Part shown: one piece after another, positions 15,310 to 22,495 of the stretch
How positions within the stretch are numbered: position 1 is the stretch's first letter
How the letters are laid out: every line of letters begins with the position of its first letter
From: Flavobacteriales bacterium
Lineage (GTDB): Bacteria; Bacteroidota; Bacteroidia; Flavobacteriales; BACL11
DNA: 23,578 nucleotides
Reading direction: 5' to 3'
NCBI GenBank assembly: GCA_012960835.1
Contig: DUAL01000076.1
Span: 1,225-24,802, forward strand
Made by a program: the position numbers and the translations under genes
Notes under the pieces: generated by a model
Told to the model about the DNA's origin: nothing
Databases searched by the model: none
What the model saw: the letters and a program-made list of their open reading frames with translations, nothing else

Positions 15310-15313
15310 GTTA

Positions 15314-15330
15314 TTTAGAATGACTCTAAA
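15314..15330. promoter_or_regulatory. Palindromic operator of iron-regulator type (Fur- or DtxR-like) upstream of feoA
   Basis: Perfect 6-bp inverted repeat with a 5-bp centre: TTTAGA-N5-TCTAAA (plus-strand centre ATGAC). It fills the spacer between the feoA -7 box (15302-15309) and the expected -33 site, where a bound repressor would block polymerase. Size and AT-rich symmetric arms resemble metalloregulator boxes of the Fur and DtxR/MntR families, but it matches neither classical consensus exactly. The regulator is therefore inferred from position in front of feoAB. Confidence 0.6.
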
Positions 15331-15349
15331 ATAAGTAATTGGGGATATT

Positions 15350-15481
15350 TTAAATTTTGTGTTTTTGCTCTGTTTTATTAGAGAAATTCGGGCAATCGCA
15401 ACTGTTGTTTTTACTTAAAAAACAGGAGGTTATAAAAATAGAGAAAAATAAAAATACTAATATGAGTTTTGTTTTATTCAT
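15350..15481 (-). CDS. 43-aa cysteine-containing lipoprotein upstream of feoAB
   Basis: A short gene that is easily missed: ATG at 15479-15481, TAA at 15350-15352, 43 codons. Residues 1-19 form a lipoprotein signal (MNKTK, hydrophobic core, then F-I-T-S) with lipobox Cys20 (ITSC). The mature peptide is only 24 residues: FLSKNNSCDCPNFSNK then a polar, basic tail EQKHKI. Cys28 and Cys30 form a C-D-C-P motif able to bind metal or a disulphide. It lies in the same direction as feoAB, 52 bp upstream, with the putative iron operator between them, and has its own TATTTTTG box. I recall tiny lipoproteins with a Cys-x-Cys-Pro motif in other Bacteroidota but cannot name a family. A role connected to iron is inferred from position alone. 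Confidence 0.7.
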   Translation of the reverse strand: MNKTKLILVFLFFSIFITSCFLSKNNSCDCPNFSNKTEQKHKI

Positions 15482-15491
15482 AATGAAAGTT

Positions 15492-15499
15492 CAAAAATA
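15492..15499 (-). promoter_or_regulatory. -7 promoter box for the 43-aa lipoprotein
   Basis: TATTTTTG, exact TAnnTTTG on the minus strand, 10 nt before the ATG at 15481. Its presence supports the small lipoprotein being an expressed gene. Read-through from it could also supply feoAB. Confidence 0.45.
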
Positions 15500-15558
15500 A
15501 ATAAAAGTAGCAATAGTTTAGGGGCTTATTTCACAAATTATATATACTTTTATTTTCA

Positions 15559-16299
15559 ATGTACACCGCTTTAAAAAATATAGGACAGTATTTTATGTTG
15601 TTGCGCAGGGTATTTAGCGTCCCTGAAAAAAGAGCAATTTTCTCTAAACAAATTATTTTAGAGATTGAAAAAATTGGATTAAACTCCTTAGGGATTGTAA
15701 TTATTATTTCCTTGTTTGTAGGGGCGGTGGTAACTATTCAAACTGCTTTTAATCTTAGCAATCCTTTTCTGCCTAAATATTTAATTGGTTTAGCTACTAG
15801 AGATTCTTTGATTTTAGAATTTTCGCCAACTATGATTTGCTTGATTTTAGCTGGGAAAGTAGGCTCGAATGTTGCATCAGAAATTGGGAGTATGCGCGTA
15901 ACTGAACAAATTGATGCCCTAGAAATGATGGGTGTAAATTCTGCTAATTTCCTTATACTTCCAAAAATTATTGCAGCCATGTTCTTCTTCCCTTTTTTAG
16001 TAATCATTAGCATGGGGATAGGTATGTTTGGTGGTTGGCTAGGTAGTATTTCGGTTGATGTGACCACAGCCGATTTTTTATACGGTTTAAAACACGAATT
16101 TAATCCTTTTTATATTACTTATTCGCTTACTAAAACAGTGGTTTTTGCTTTTATCATCACTTCTGTTTCTTCCTATTACGGCTATTTTACCAAAGGCGGG
16201 GCATTAGAGGTAGGCGTATCGAGCACCAAGGCAGTGGTTTATAGTAGTGTGGTGGTGCTTATTTTTAATTTTATTCTTACTCAATTATTATTGGCATGA
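15559..16299 (+). CDS. mlaE: MlaE-family ABC transporter permease (phospholipid transport)
   Basis: A 246-aa inner-membrane permease of the MlaE family. The family core is clear: LEFSPTMICLILAGKVGSNV, SEIGSMRVTEQIDALEMMGV and the LPKIIAAMFFFPFL helix, with about five hydrophobic segments. In Gram-negatives MlaE pairs with the MlaF ATPase and an MCE protein (MlaD) to move phospholipids between inner and outer membranes. It overlaps mlaF by 4 bp (ATGA), giving tight coupling. No MCE-domain (MlaD), MlaB or MlaC gene is present in the window, so the MCE partner must be encoded elsewhere. A near-consensus box, TACTTTTA (15545-15552), lies 6 nt before the ATG. Confidence 0.92.
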   Translation: MYTALKNIGQYFMLLRRVFSVPEKRAIFSKQIILEIEKIGLNSLGIVIIISLFVGAVVTIQTAFNLSNPFLPKYLIGLATRDSLILEFSPTMICLILAGKVGSNVASEIGSMRVTEQIDALEMMGVNSANFLILPKIIAAMFFFPFLVIISMGIGMFGGWLGSISVDVTTADFLYGLKHEFNPFYITYSLTKTVVFAFIITSVSSYYGYFTKGGALEVGVSSTKAVVYSSVVVLIFNFILTQLLLA

Positions 16300-17048
16300 T
16301 AAGCGTAGAAAATATAAACAAGCATTTTGGAGAAAATCATGTTTTAAAGGATGTGTCTTTTGTATTTGAGCCTGGGAAAACGAATTTGATAATTGGAGAA
16401 AGTGGATCCGGTAAAACGACATTATTAAAAGTGATGATTGGATTGCATGAAGCGAATGGCGGTGTGGTAAACTATAACGAGCGGAATTTCACAGAAATGA
16501 ATTTTAAAGCCAGAAAAGAGTTACGCAAAGAAATAGGTATGCTATTTCAAGGAGGCGCATTGTTTGATTATATGAGTGTGCAAGAAAACATCATCTTCCC
16601 CTTAAATATGTTTGCTGAAAAATCAGAAGAAGAAAATTTGGAAAGAGTAAATTTTTGTCTAAATAGAGTGAATTTAGAAAATACAAATCATTTGTTGCCT
16701 TCTGAACTTAGCGGAGGGATGAAAAAAAGAGTCGCTATTGCAAGGGCAATTGCACTAAATCCAAAATATTTACTTTGTGATGAGCCAAATTCAGGGCTTG
16801 ACCCAAAAACTGCCATTCTGATTGATAATTTGATACAGGAAATTACTGAGGAGTATAATATCACAACAATTGTAAATTCACACGATATGAATTCGGTAAT
16901 GGAAATTGGAGATAAAATTGCTTTTATTCATCAAGGAAAAATTTGGTGGACCGGAAATAAGGATGATTTAATGACAAGTGAAAACCAAGAATTAAATGAT
17001 TTTGTATTTGCTTCTAAGCTTTTTAAAAGGTTAAGGCAAAAATTCTAA
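16296..17048 (+). CDS. mlaF: MlaF-family ABC transporter ATP-binding protein
   Basis: A 250-aa ATPase. Walker A is GESGSGKTT (34-42), the Q-loop is in MLFQGGALFD (82-91), the ABC signature is LSGGM (138-142), Walker B is YLLCDEP (Asp162, Glu163) and the H-loop is His196 in VNSHDM. The signature is LSGGMKKRVAIARA, and the GALFDYMSV segment after the Q-loop is typical of MlaF. It powers the MlaE permease encoded immediately upstream (start and stop overlap as ATGA). The stop is 3 bp from the convergent MBL-fold gene. Confidence 0.94.
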   Translation: MISVENINKHFGENHVLKDVSFVFEPGKTNLIIGESGSGKTTLLKVMIGLHEANGGVVNYNERNFTEMNFKARKELRKEIGMLFQGGALFDYMSVQENIIFPLNMFAEKSEEENLERVNFCLNRVNLENTNHLLPSELSGGMKKRVAIARAIALNPKYLLCDEPNSGLDPKTAILIDNLIQEITEEYNITTIVNSHDMNSVMEIGDKIAFIHQGKIWWTGNKDDLMTSENQELNDFVFASKLFKRLRQKF

Positions 17049-17051
17049 CAT

Positions 17052-17690
17052 TTACTGCAAAAACGGATTGTGTTCTCTTTCGTAATTTAGTACAGTGGAA
17101 GGGCCATGTCCACAATGGATTTGTGTTTGTCCGGGAAGTGGAAATATTTTTTTTGTTATACTATTTATCAAAGTATCATAATCTCCAAAGGGTAAATCTG
17201 TACGCCCAATACTCATTTGAAAAATAACATCCCCACTAATTATAAAGTTATGCTGCTCACTATAAAAGCAAATATGACCTGGGGCATGTCCGGGAGTAAA
17301 GATAACATCCAACTTGCTTTCTCCAAACGAAAATGTATCGCCATCCTTTAAAAAATGTTTCGGATAGGGAGAACCGCTATAATTCTCCAACCCATACATT
17401 TTGCTAATTTGTCCAGCATTTTCTAAAAGCGGTAAATCATCTTTATGCATTTGTAGTTCCACTCCCCACTTTTCTGCTACAAATTGATTCCCCAAAATAT
17501 GATCGATATGACAATGGGTATTTAAAAGGGCAACTGGTTTTAATTTATTCTCTGTGATGAAATCTTCCAATTCTTTTTCTTCTGCTTTTTCATAACAGCC
17601 AGAATCAATAATTACGCACTCCCTGCTTTTATCATAAAGCACAAAAGTATTTTCCTGAAAAGGATTAAAAATAAATCTTTTTATTTTCAT
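17052..17690 (-). CDS. MBL-fold metallo-hydrolase, glyoxalase II-like (YcbL type)
   Basis: A 212-aa metallo-beta-lactamase-fold hydrolase. Metal ligands are visible: His59-x-His61-x-Asp63-His64 (THCHIDH), His135 (TPGHAPGH), Asp154 (IISGDVIF) and His195 (HCGHGP). The short length, without the C-terminal glutathione-binding helices of GloB, and the GRTDLPFGD segment point to the YcbL-like single-domain glyoxalase II group. The substrate is probably a glutathione or other thioester but is not certain. It stands alone on the minus strand, convergent with mlaF and divergent from the 1059-aa gene. Confidence 0.9.
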   Translation of the reverse strand: MKIKRFIFNPFQENTFVLYDKSRECVIIDSGCYEKAEEKELEDFITENKLKPVALLNTHCHIDHILGNQFVAEKWGVELQMHKDDLPLLENAGQISKMYGLENYSGSPYPKHFLKDGDTFSFGESKLDVIFTPGHAPGHICFYSEQHNFIISGDVIFQMSIGRTDLPFGDYDTLINSITKKIFPLPGQTQIHCGHGPSTVLNYEREHNPFLQ

Positions 17691-17710
17691 TAATTATAAA
17701 ATCAGAAATA

Positions 17711-17718
17711 CAAATATA
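17711..17718 (-). promoter_or_regulatory. -7 promoter box for the MBL-fold hydrolase
   Basis: TATATTTG, exact TAnnTTTG on the minus strand, leaves about 20 nt to the ATG at 17690. No -33 TTG is visible at the ideal spacing. Confidence 0.45.
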
Positions 17719-17737
17719 CCTCTTTCTTTTACTTTAT

Positions 17738-17745
17738 TATCTTTA
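17738..17745 (+). promoter_or_regulatory. Probable -7 box for the propeller/barrel protein gene
   Basis: TATCTTTA differs from TAnnTTTG in the last base and lies 13 nt before the ATG at 17759. It is the only candidate in the 68-bp divergent gap. Confidence 0.3.
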
Positions 17746-17758
17746 CATTTTAAAGAAA

Positions 17759-20700
17759 ATGCGATTTCTTATCATTATAATAAGTGTTATTTTTCTACCA
17801 CTAATGGCAGGGGCACAATTTTATTATGGTTTGCAAACCGATTTTGGTAAAAGCAGGGTGCAATACAAAGAATTTAATTGGACAAGCTACCAATATGAGC
17901 GATTCGACACCTATTATTATAGAGGAGGAAAGCCATTGGCTCAATATACTGCAAAGCAGGCACATCAATTACTTAGCAAGATTGAAAAACAGTGGGTTTT
18001 TAATTATGAGAAAAGAATACAGTTTGTGATTTACAACACTTTCTCCGATTTTAAGCAATCCAACATTGGATACAAGCAGCATGATGAATATAATATTGGG
18101 GGAAAAACTCAGATTGTTGGCACCAAAGTTTTGCTTTATTTTGATGGAGATTACAATCATCTAAAAAAACAAATTGCTGCTGGAATAACCAAAATTTTGC
18201 TTAATGAAATGATGTATGGCGGCAATATGGCGGATGCATTTACCAACTCTACACTTTTGAATCTCCCAGATTGGTTTGTGGATGGCTTGGTTGCTTTTAT
18301 TGCTGACCCTTGGAATATGCAGATGGAAAACCGGGTAAAAGACAAAATTGGAACAGAAGATTTTAAAAATTTCAATCATCTCGAAAAAGAAGATGCCGTG
18401 CTTGCTGGTTATTCTATTTGGCACTATATCAGTAATACTTATGGGCAGCAGGCGGTTGCCGAATTACTTTATATGGTTCGCCTTAGCAGAAATATTGAAA
18501 ACGGATTTCAGTTTGTGTTGGGCAAGTCAGTAAAAACGATAAATAGTGAGTGGTTAGAATATTATTTTCAGACGGATGTAACTGGAATATATCCTTCTTC
18601 CAATCAGTTGCCGATAAAAATTAAAAGCCAAGAAAAAATCACGCAAATAGAGATAAGTCCCAAGGGAAATAAGATTGCTTTTGTGAGCAATGAAATGGGG
18701 AAATACAGAATTTATTTGTACGATTTGAAAACTAAAAAACAAACAAAAATTGTTTCTGTTGGGCACAAATTAGATAGAATTACAGATCTAACAGTGCCGG
18801 TAATTGCATGGGAGCCAAAAGGAAAAAAAATAGCATTCGTCACCGAGAAAAAAGGGAAGATACAAATGAACTATTACGATATTTCAAAGAGAAAAACAAA
18901 CAGATTTGAGTTACAACATTTGCAAAAAGTGCTGAGTATGAGCTATGATAAAAAAGGGAAAATCCTTTTACTCTCAGCCCTTAGGCAGAACCAAACGGAC
19001 ATTTTTACCTTTGGAGTAGTAGGGCACAAACTCACCAATATCACTAATGATAAATTCTTGGATTTGCACCCTTGTTTTTCGCCAAATAACGAATTTATTA
19101 TTTTCAGTTCAAACAGAAAAGGTGATATTTTATATGAAGAAAGCCAGGTTTTCTCCCATAACAAAACCAACGATTTGTTTTTGTATAATTATAAAACTGA
19201 AAGCCCAAAACTTTTACGCCTTACCAATACGCCTGAAATTAATGAAACAAACCCAAAGCCAATAAAAGATAATTTGTATTGGTTTTTGGCGGATGAAAAC
19301 GGCCTAAACAATCGTTTTAGTGTGAAAATAGATAGCGTAAAAGTAGAGACAGACACAAGCTTTTTTTATCAGAAAAACTTTACCATTTCTCCGTTTACAA
19401 ACTACAATAGAGATATTATTTGCTTTGACACAAAACCAAAAGCAAAGCATTTAGTGGAGGTGCTTTATCTAAATGGAAACTATAGTATTTATGATAAAAA
19501 GTTGAGTAGGAAAATTAAAAAACCAGAGATTAATTTAACGGATTCCTACTTTTTGCAACTAAAAAATAATAAAATAGAAAGTGAATTTGAGCCGGAAAAA
19601 TCTAATAGAGATTCTTTATGGAAGGAAAATAAAGTGGATATTCAAAATTATCAGTTTGGTACATTTGATGAAATAAACAACCGAATCAGTAACAAAGAAA
19701 ATAGTCATTTTTCAGATAATAGAAAAACAACTAAATTGCCAAAAGCACGGAACTATTTTATTTCTTTTACTACCGATTATGTCGTTAGTCAGTTTGATAA
19801 TTCCTACATTACAAAATCCTATCAGCCATACAGCAATTACAAAATGCCACTGTTTTTGAATCCTGATTTTGATGCTTTAATAAAAGTTGGAACAGCAGAT
19901 TTGTTTGAGGATTATAAAATAATTGGAGGGGTGCGTCTTTCAGGAGATTTGAAAAGTAATGGCTATATGCTGAGTTTTCTGGATAATAAAAATCGATTGG
20001 ATAAATCCTATATTTTTTCAAGGCAAAGTATCAATATGGTAAAAGACAATGCACTGCAAAAAGTCTATTCTTACGAATTAAGAGGTATTTTTAATTGGCC
20101 TTTTGATGAGGTATTTAGCACAAGGGGTTCGCTTAGTTTCCGTAATGATAAAAAAGTTTTCATGTCAACAGACATCATTAATCTTATAAAACCGAACACT
20201 TACAGTAATTGGATTACCTTCAGAAGTGAAGTGGTTTTTGAAAATACCATAAACAAAGGACTGAACCTATATAATGGTGGGCGCTACAAGATTTTTGCAG
20301 AATATTATCGCCTATTGGAAGATGCGAAAACGGATATGATTATTCTAGGGTTGGATGCCAGGAATTATAAAAAAGTAAGTCATTCCATTATTTGGGCAAA
20401 CAGAGTTGCGGCAAGCACCTCTTTCGGAAATCAGAAATTGCTTTATTATATGGGAGGAGTGGATGCATGGCTGATGCCAAAGTTTAACCAAGAAACGGAT
20501 GTGGCGGAAAACGAAAATTATAGCTATCAAACTTTGGCTACTAATATGAGGGGATTTCACCAAAATGTGAGAAATGGCAACAGTTTTTTTGTGCTAAATA
20601 CCGAACTGAGAGTTCCACTTTTCAAATATATTTTAAGAAGACCCATTACATCTGATTTTATTAATAATTTTCAGATTGTAACTTTTGCTGATTTTGGCAC

Positions 20701-20938
20701 TGCATGGAATGGGGCAACTCCTTTTTCAAAGGAAAACCAACTCAACTATGAAGTAATTGAAAATGGCCCTATAACCATTACCATTGACAAACAGAAAAAC
20801 CCATTTGTTGGCGGTTTTGGCTTTGGCGTAAGAAGCAGATTGTTTGGTTATTTCTTGCGTGCCGATTGGGCTTGGGGCGTGGAGGATGGCTATGTATTGC
20901 CAAGTATTTTATATATATCTTTGGGGCTTGATTTCTAA
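17759..20938 (+). CDS. Outer-membrane protein: degenerate gluzincin-like domain, TolB-like propeller and Omp85-like barrel
   Basis: A 1059-aa exported protein. Residues 1-19 are a signal peptide (hydrophobic core, A-G-A then Gln20). About 25-285 resembles a peptidase-MA type gluzincin: the HExxH helix is replaced by Asn149-Glu150-Met-Met-Tyr153, followed by LPDWFVDGLVAF where the third ligand Glu would be (Asp175). About 290-600 has PD40/TolB-like propeller blades: ISPKGNKIAFVS, WEPKGKKIAFVTEK and FSPNNEFIIFSSNRKG. About 664-1059 is strand-rich with Omp85 marks: MRGFHQN (Arg931-Gly-Phe), LNTELRVPLF, GGFGFGVRSRLFGYFLRADW, and a terminal Phe (LYISLGLDF). No POTRA domain is seen. Similar long proteins are often annotated in Bacteroidota as TolB-like or PD40 proteins; function is unknown. 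The downstream TSUP gene begins 10 bp after the stop. Confidence 0.85.
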   Translation: MRFLIIIISVIFLPLMAGAQFYYGLQTDFGKSRVQYKEFNWTSYQYERFDTYYYRGGKPLAQYTAKQAHQLLSKIEKQWVFNYEKRIQFVIYNTFSDFKQSNIGYKQHDEYNIGGKTQIVGTKVLLYFDGDYNHLKKQIAAGITKILLNEMMYGGNMADAFTNSTLLNLPDWFVDGLVAFIADPWNMQMENRVKDKIGTEDFKNFNHLEKEDAVLAGYSIWHYISNTYGQQAVAELLYMVRLSRNIENGFQFVLGKSVKTINSEWLEYYFQTDVTGIYPSSNQLPIKIKSQEKITQIEISPKGNKIAFVSNEMGKYRIYLYDLKTKKQTKIVSVGHKLDRITDLTVPVIAWEPKGKKIAFVTEKKGKIQMNYYDISKRKTNRFELQHLQKVLSMSYDKKGKILLLSALRQNQTDIFTFGVVGHKLTNITNDKFLDLHPCFSPNNEFIIFSSNRKGDILYEESQVFSHNKTNDLFLYNYKTESPKLLRLTNTPEINETNPKPIKDNLYWFLADENGLNNRFSVKIDSVKVETDTSFFYQKNFTISPFTNYNRDIICFDTKPKAKHLVEVLYLNGNYSIYDKKLSRKIKKPEINLTDSYFLQLKNNKIESEFEPEKSNRDSLWKENKVDIQNYQFGTFDEINNRISNKENSHFSDNRKTTKLPKARNYFISFTTDYVVSQFDNSYITKSYQPYSNYKMPLFLNPDFDALIKVGTADLFEDYKIIGGVRLSGDLKSNGYMLSFLDNKNRLDKSYIFSRQSINMVKDNALQKVYSYELRGIFNWPFDEVFSTRGSLSFRNDKKVFMSTDIINLIKPNTYSNWITFRSEVVFENTINKGLNLYNGGRYKIFAEYYRLLEDAKTDMIILGLDARNYKKVSHSIIWANRVAASTSFGNQKLLYYMGGVDAWLMPKFNQETDVAENENYSYQTLATNMRGFHQNVRNGNSFFVLNTELRVPLFKYILRRPITSDFINNFQIVTFADFGTAWNGATPFSKENQLNYEVIENGPITITIDKQKNPFVGGFGFGVRSRLFGYFLRADWAWGVEDGYVLPSILYISLGLDF

Positions 20939-20948
20939 AAAAACAAAT

Positions 20949-21317
20949 ATGACAATTACTACTATAATTTTTCTTATTGTAATCGGACTTTTAGCTGGTA
21001 TTTTAAGCGGAATTGTAGGAATTGGCGGAGGTCTTATTATGATTCCAATGCTGATTTTATTTCTAGGACTTTCACAGCATTCTGCACAAGGAACATCATT
21101 AGCAGTAATGCTTCCTCCAATCGGAATTTTAGCCGCCATGAACTATTACAAAGCTGGTTTTGTGGAATGGAAATTTGCACTTATTATTGCAGCAACTTTT
21201 ATTATTGGAGGGTATTTTGGTTCCAAGTTTGCGGTAAGTGTATCGGCTGCTGTGCTTCAAAAGATTTTTGGTGTAGTGTTGCTTGTGGCAGCAATAAAAA
21301 TGATTTTTGGAAAGTGA
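20949..21317 (+). CDS. Half-size TSUP (TauE/SafE) family permease
   Basis: A 122-aa membrane protein with four hydrophobic segments. The TSUP motif is LAGILSGIVGIGGGLIMIPML near the N-terminus, followed by HSAQGTSLAVMLPP and AGFVEWKFALIIAATFIIGGYFGSKFA. Full-length TSUP proteins (about 250 aa) hold two such halves; here only one is present, so a homodimer is likely. There is no downstream remnant of a second half, and a clean stop is followed at once by the amidohydrolase start, so this looks native rather than truncated. The substrate cannot be read from sequence (sulfite, sulfoacetate and other anions are known for the family). Start is ATG 20949-20951, 10 bp after the barrel protein stop; longer in-frame readings run into that gene. 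Confidence 0.85.
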   Translation: MTITTIIFLIVIGLLAGILSGIVGIGGGLIMIPMLILFLGLSQHSAQGTSLAVMLPPIGILAAMNYYKAGFVEWKFALIIAATFIIGGYFGSKFAVSVSAAVLQKIFGVVLLVAAIKMIFGK

Positions 21318-22495
21318 GTTTGAAAGAAAAAATAAAAGAATTATCGGCAGAATTATTGCCTCAAATTATTGAAATAAGGCGAACTATTCATCAAAACCCT
21401 GAGTTATCCTTTCAAGAATATGAAACTTCCAAATATATCAAATCTGTTTTAACCGATTGGGATATTCCTTTTCAGGATGGTATTGCCGATACAGGAATTG
21501 TTGTATTATTAAAAGGAAACAAGCCGGAAAAAAGTTGCACAGCTCTAAGGGCAGATTTTGACGCCTTGCCTATCAAGGAAGAAAATGAGGTGGAATATTG
21601 TTCCAAAAATGATGGTGTGATGCACGCTTGCGGACATGATGCGCATACGGCTTCTTTATTAGGAACTCTTAAAATAGTGCATACAGTACAATCCCAGTGG
21701 GAGGGAAGTGTAAAATTTATTTTCCAGCCAGCAGAAGAACGACTTCCCGGAGGAGCAAAACAGATGATTGCAGAAGGCGTGTTGGAAAATCCTAAGGTTA
21801 ATGGTATGTTCGGTCAGCATGTTTTCCCTGATTTGGAAGTAGGAAAAGTGGGCTTTAAAGCTGGCATGTATATGGCATCTACTGATGAGTTGTACATTAC
21901 AATTTTAGGAAAAGGAGGGCATGCAGCATTGCCTGAAAAAAATAAAAACCCTATAAAAGTAGCTTCCAAATTGGTATCGGATTTATACGATTATTTCGAT
22001 ACGCAAAAAGATACGCCTTCTGTTTTTTCTATTGGGTTTATTGAAGGGATTGGTTCAACCAATGTAGTTCCCGATAAAGTAAAAATGATGGGAACCCTGC
22101 GAGCAATGGATGAAGATTGGCGAGCAAATTCACACAAAAAAATGATAGAGATTTCTTCAAATTTGGGCAAAAAACACAATGTAGAAATTGATTTTGAAAT
22201 TAGAAAAGGCTATCCTTTTTTGGAAAATGATATTCCACTTACTAAAAAGGCAATTGAATGCGCAAAGCAGTATTTGGGTGAAGAAAATGTATCTCTTTTA
22301 CCAATAAGGATGACAGCAGAAGATTTTTCCTATTATTCCCAAAAAGTACCTTCTTGTTTCTACCGACTAGGAACAGCCAATAAAGAAAAAGGAATTACAC
22401 ATGGTTTGCACACTTCCCGTTTTAATATTGATGAAAATGCACTGGAAATAGGGATGGGCTTAATGGCCTTTTTTGCCACTGAAAATCTTAACTAA
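21314..22495 (+). CDS. M20-family amidohydrolase (N-acyl amino acid/hippurate-type deacylase)
   Basis: A 393-aa metallopeptidase-family hydrolase of the M20D group (N-acetyl-L-amino acid amidohydrolase, hippuricase, IAA-amino acid hydrolase). Metal-site residues are seen as Cys106 and His108 (HACGHDAHTASLLG), Glu141-Glu142 (FQPAEERLPGGAKQM) and His169 (GQHVFPDLEVG), with LRADFDALPIKEE at 79-90 and a late His in THGLHTSRFN. The dimerisation/lid insert runs about 185-300. I choose GTG 21314-21316, which overlaps the TSUP stop as GTGA and gives the usual family length. Translation from further upstream would read inside the permease gene in another frame. The actual acyl-amino acid substrate is unknown. 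Its 3' end overlaps the convergent reductase gene by 8 bp. Confidence 0.9.
   Translation: MSLKEKIKELSAELLPQIIEIRRTIHQNPELSFQEYETSKYIKSVLTDWDIPFQDGIADTGIVVLLKGNKPEKSCTALRADFDALPIKEENEVEYCSKNDGVMHACGHDAHTASLLGTLKIVHTVQSQWEGSVKFIFQPAEERLPGGAKQMIAEGVLENPKVNGMFGQHVFPDLEVGKVGFKAGMYMASTDELYITILGKGGHAALPEKNKNPIKVASKLVSDLYDYFDTQKDTPSVFSIGFIEGIGSTNVVPDKVKMMGTLRAMDEDWRANSHKKMIEISSNLGKKHNVEIDFEIRKGYPFLENDIPLTKKAIECAKQYLGEENVSLLPIRMTAEDFSYYSQKVPSCFYRLGTANKEKGITHGLHTSRFNIDENALEIGMGLMAFFATENLN

Noticed and set aside
15424..15429. GGAGGT on the plus strand, a perfect Shine-Dalgarno-like sequence
   Set aside because: It is antisense to the 43-aa lipoprotein (Thr-Ser codons of the lipobox), it is followed on the plus strand only by a 12-codon frame, and Bacteroidota hardly use such sites.
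20949..21317. TSUP gene as a truncated pseudogene
   Set aside because: The half-repeat is complete with motif, four helices and a clean coupled stop/start; half-size TSUP proteins are known, and no second-half remnant follows.
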